This document shows positions 5,427-6,934 of a DNA stretch of 6,934 nucleotides, one piece after another. The stretch is from Chloroflexota bacterium (lineage in GTDB: Bacteria; Chloroflexota; Ktedonobacteria; Ktedonobacterales; JACDGC01), in the NCBI GenBank assembly GCA_021812265.1, contig JAKAOI010000123.1, forward strand, positions 1 to 6,934. Reading direction: 5' to 3'. The notes under the pieces are model-generated. The model did no database searches and had not been told where the DNA came from. It saw only the letters and a program-made list of their open reading frames with translations. A program made the translations under genes and the position numbers. The number at the start of each line of letters is the position of its first letter. The stretch's first letter is position 1.

Positions 5427-5559
5427 GGACTTTCGCTTAAAAGGGAAGCGCATGGTTCTTGTATCTGCAACAAAGGGAGGTCTGGGGACACCCCGGAACC
5501 CCGTACAAAGGGCGTTACCCCTTGTACAGCCCCGATTTTCTATGCTGCAGCGAAAGTCA
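5427..5559. mobile_element. Hairpin-rich element with terminal inverted repeats (MITE-like)
   Basis: GACTTTCGCT (5428-5437) and AGCGAAAGTC (5549-5558) are perfect 10-bp inverted repeats. A TA lies one base outside each end (5425-5426 and 5560-5561), as expected for a non-autonomous element using a TA target, such as IS630/mariner types. Inside are three hairpins: CGCTT/AAGCG (5434-5438 with 5446-5450), TCTGGGG/CCCCGGA around ACA (5481-5497, one G-T pair) and GTACAA-GGG/CCC-TTGTAC (5503-5527, one mismatch). The first competes with the terminal repeat for the same bases. It encodes no protein. It could instead be a structured intergenic repeat of REP type or a small RNA; one copy in the window cannot decide. 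Confidence 0.5.
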
Positions 5560-5763
5560 TAAATATATAAAACACATAAAACAGCCATGTTTGCAGCTTG
5601 AATTATAAAAACTTGTCAATAAAATAGTATACTAAATTATTTGGTTGACGCAACAGGAAAAGTATGAGTCTCGTCACTGAATTTGCGTGAAAATTTCGCA
5701 GGCTCCGCGCAATGTTTGCGGCCGATTTGCTATTCATGCGCCGCATAGCGCATAGCATTTTTG
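5560..5763. other. AT-rich spacer, no convincing gene
   Basis: This stretch holds no supportable gene. ATGCGC (5736-5741) and GCGCAT (5748-5753) form a six-pair hairpin with a six-base loop, followed four bases later by five T on the plus strand (5758-5762), a possible weak plus-strand terminator without an obvious upstream gene. TTGACA and TATAAT both occur on the minus strand near 5600-5617 but only six bases apart, so they do not form a promoter. Confidence 0.35.
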
Positions 5764-5835
5764 AAAAAAAAGAGGATTGCGGCGGCGTCAACTATCTTTA
5801 ACAGCAAGCGCCATGTGCGCTATAGAGACGCCGCC
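5764..5835 (-). terminator. Nested-hairpin terminator of the cystathionine beta-synthase gene
   Basis: GGCGGCGTC (5781-5789) pairs perfectly with GACGCCGCC (5827-5835). Inside that 37-base loop AGCGC (5807-5811) pairs with GCGCT (5817-5821) around CATGT. On the minus strand the structure is followed nine bases later by eight T residues (5771-5764). It begins six bases after the stop codon of the minus-strand gene. The gap before the T-run is longer than usual, so efficiency is uncertain, but position and orientation fit. Confidence 0.7.
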
Positions 5836-5841
5836 TCAAGC

Positions 5842-6934
5842 TTATTGTGAATTTTCCGACCAATATTCCAGCAGATCACTTTTCGTAATAACAGCGGTGA
5901 TGGTTTTTTTGTTTTCGGAATCGCGAACTGCAATAGCGTTTTGTCCGGAGGCAAACAATGTATATGCCTGTTGTACAGCCGCGGTGTCGGAAAGTTCAGG
6001 AATGGCAGGCCCCATCCAGTCGGTGGCTGTTTTGCTTTCGGCGTGTTCACCTGCCGCTAATTTTTGAATCATCTGAGATTCGGTAAGCGAGCCGACGATG
6101 CGATCCCCAGAAATAACCGGAATTTGAGATATTCCATAAACGCGGGTAAGCTCAATTGCCTTCATTGCCGAATCTTCCGGAGCAACGCTTAATACTGCCG
6201 GTGTTGATGAAAATTTACTGCGTGAGGCCAGTAAGTCGCGCAGCGAAGCTGAAGGCTGACTTTCGCTTAGGCCGTTTTCACGCAGCCATGTTTCATTAAA
6301 CGCTTTAGAAAGATACGCTCGGCCGGAATCGGGAAACAATACCACAATAACAGCGTTGGGGCCGGCTTCTTTGCCCACTTCAATTGCAGCCGCCAGCGCA
6401 GTGCCGCATGATGGTCCCGCTAAAATTCCTTCAGTTCGGGCCAGCTGCCGCACATATGCAAAGGAAGCGGCGTCGTTTACCCGAACAAAGCGGTCTACCA
6501 GCGATGGAACGTAATTATCGGGGAAATGATCCATGCCAATACCCTCAACCTTGTAGGGTTTGGGGGTATCGCCGGAATAAACCGAGCCTTCGGGATCGGC
6601 TCCGACAATAACAATATCGGGGTTTTGCGATTTTAGATATGTAGCGACGCCAACAATAGTTCCTGCGGTGCCGATACCGGCGACGAAGTGTGTAATTTTT
6701 CCATCAGTATCCCGCCAAATTTCTGGGCCAGTGCTTAGCACATGTGTTTCGGGGTTTGCAGGGTTGCTATATTGATTTGGGCTGCACGCGCCGGGTATTT
6801 CTTTTGCCAGCCGCGCCGCAACGCTTTGGTAGCTGGCGGGGTCATCGGCGCTTACACTGCTGGGGCATACCACTACTTCTGCGCCATAGGCGCGCAGCAA
6901 ATTGCGCTTTTCTTCTGAGGCTTTATCGGTCATA
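5842..6934 (-). CDS. cbs: Cystathionine beta-synthase, C-terminal part (PLP domain plus two CBS domains)
   Basis: The window cuts this gene at its 5' side; 363 C-terminal residues are seen and the first visible Met (MTDKASEEKRNLLRAYGAE) is internal. The fold-type II PLP domain shows the cofactor phosphate loop GIGTAGT (86-92), the conserved EGIGMDHFPD (130-139) and the block EGILAGPSCGT (168-178), then DSGRAYLSKAFNETWL (202-217). The PLP lysine must lie in the missing part. Two CBS domains follow (about 244-292 and 305-358), the regulatory pair of cystathionine beta-synthase, which condenses serine and homocysteine in transsulfuration. The pair may sense a nucleotide or S-adenosylmethionine. 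The usual GTGGT loop has Ala for its third residue, which is tolerated in the superfamily. A cysteine synthase fused to CBS domains is the alternative. No other sulfur gene is in view. Confidence 0.9.
   Translation of the reverse strand, partial: MTDKASEEKRNLLRAYGAEVVVCPSSVSADDPASYQSVAARLAKEIPGACSPNQYSNPANPETHVLSTGPEIWRDTDGKITHFVAGIGTAGTIVGVATYLKSQNPDIVIVGADPEGSVYSGDTPKPYKVEGIGMDHFPDNYVPSLVDRFVRVNDAASFAYVRQLARTEGILAGPSCGTALAAAIEVGKEAGPNAVIVVLFPDSGRAYLSKAFNETWLRENGLSESQPSASLRDLLASRSKFSSTPAVLSVAPEDSAMKAIELTRVYGISQIPVISGDRIVGSLTESQMIQKLAAGEHAESKTATDWMGPAIPELSDTAAVQQAYTLFASGQNAIAVRDSENKKTITAVITKSDLLEYWSENSQ

Noticed and set aside
5427..5559. CRISPR, tRNA or riboswitch reading of the hairpin cluster.
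   Set aside because: There are no regularly spaced direct repeats, no cloverleaf with an anticodon arm, and no adjacent gene start in the right orientation that it could regulate.
5600..5617. TTGACA and TATAAT on the minus strand as a promoter.
   Set aside because: They are only six bases apart, far below a workable 16-18 base spacer.
5603..5791. A 62-codon minus-strand ORF with a hydrophobic stretch downstream of the cystathionine beta-synthase gene.
   Set aside because: It begins with TTG inside the terminator structure, runs through the T-run, has no ribosome site, and its later ATGs sit in a palindromic stretch. Chance is the simpler explanation.

Overview
The window is 6,934 bases of a compact, mid-GC genome. 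Shine-Dalgarno sites, GTG/TTG start codons and hairpin-plus-T-run terminators indicate Bacteria. The adjacent htpX and PspAB-type genes, a TolB-like propeller and a two-CBS-domain cystathionine beta-synthase fit a Chloroflexota-like or actinobacterial-type lineage. That placement is an inference and I hold it weakly. There is no rRNA, tRNA, CRISPR array, transposase or phage gene.

Layout. (1) 17-2843, minus strand: htpX (membrane zinc protease), then a possible small membrane ORF, then a PspAB-like gene, then a membrane-anchored TolB/WD40-like propeller whose start overlaps the end of the PspAB gene. This reads as an envelope-stress or membrane-protein quality-control cluster. The DNA before htpX carries two stem-loops and a paired 8-bp direct repeat. 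(2) 2991-3329, minus strand: a 112-residue soluble hypothetical protein, possibly preceded by a second small membrane ORF lying in the divergent promoter region. (3) 3515-3916, plus strand: a small cupin-like protein that has lost most metal-ligand histidines. (4) 3917-4144: a spacer with a weak terminator and an antisense open frame that may be a gene remnant. (5) 4145-4495, plus strand: a DUF4190-like membrane protein whose frame continues for 34 coding-like codons beyond its stop. (6) 4697-5278, minus strand: a helical protein with a twin-arginine-type signal, followed by a strong terminator at 4599-4639 in the convergent gap. (7) 5279-5841: a 563-base stretch without a convincing gene. It holds a ~133-bp hairpin-rich element with 10-bp terminal inverted repeats flanked by TA, and the nested terminator of the last gene. 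(8) 5842-6934, minus strand: the C-terminal 363 residues of a cystathionine beta-synthase, cut by the window edge.

The genes form small transcription units rather than one pathway. The strongest functional link is htpX with PspAB and the propeller protein. I see no clear new multi-gene system. The best candidates for something undescribed are the small membrane ORFs placed directly upstream of their neighbours and the TA-flanked hairpin element.
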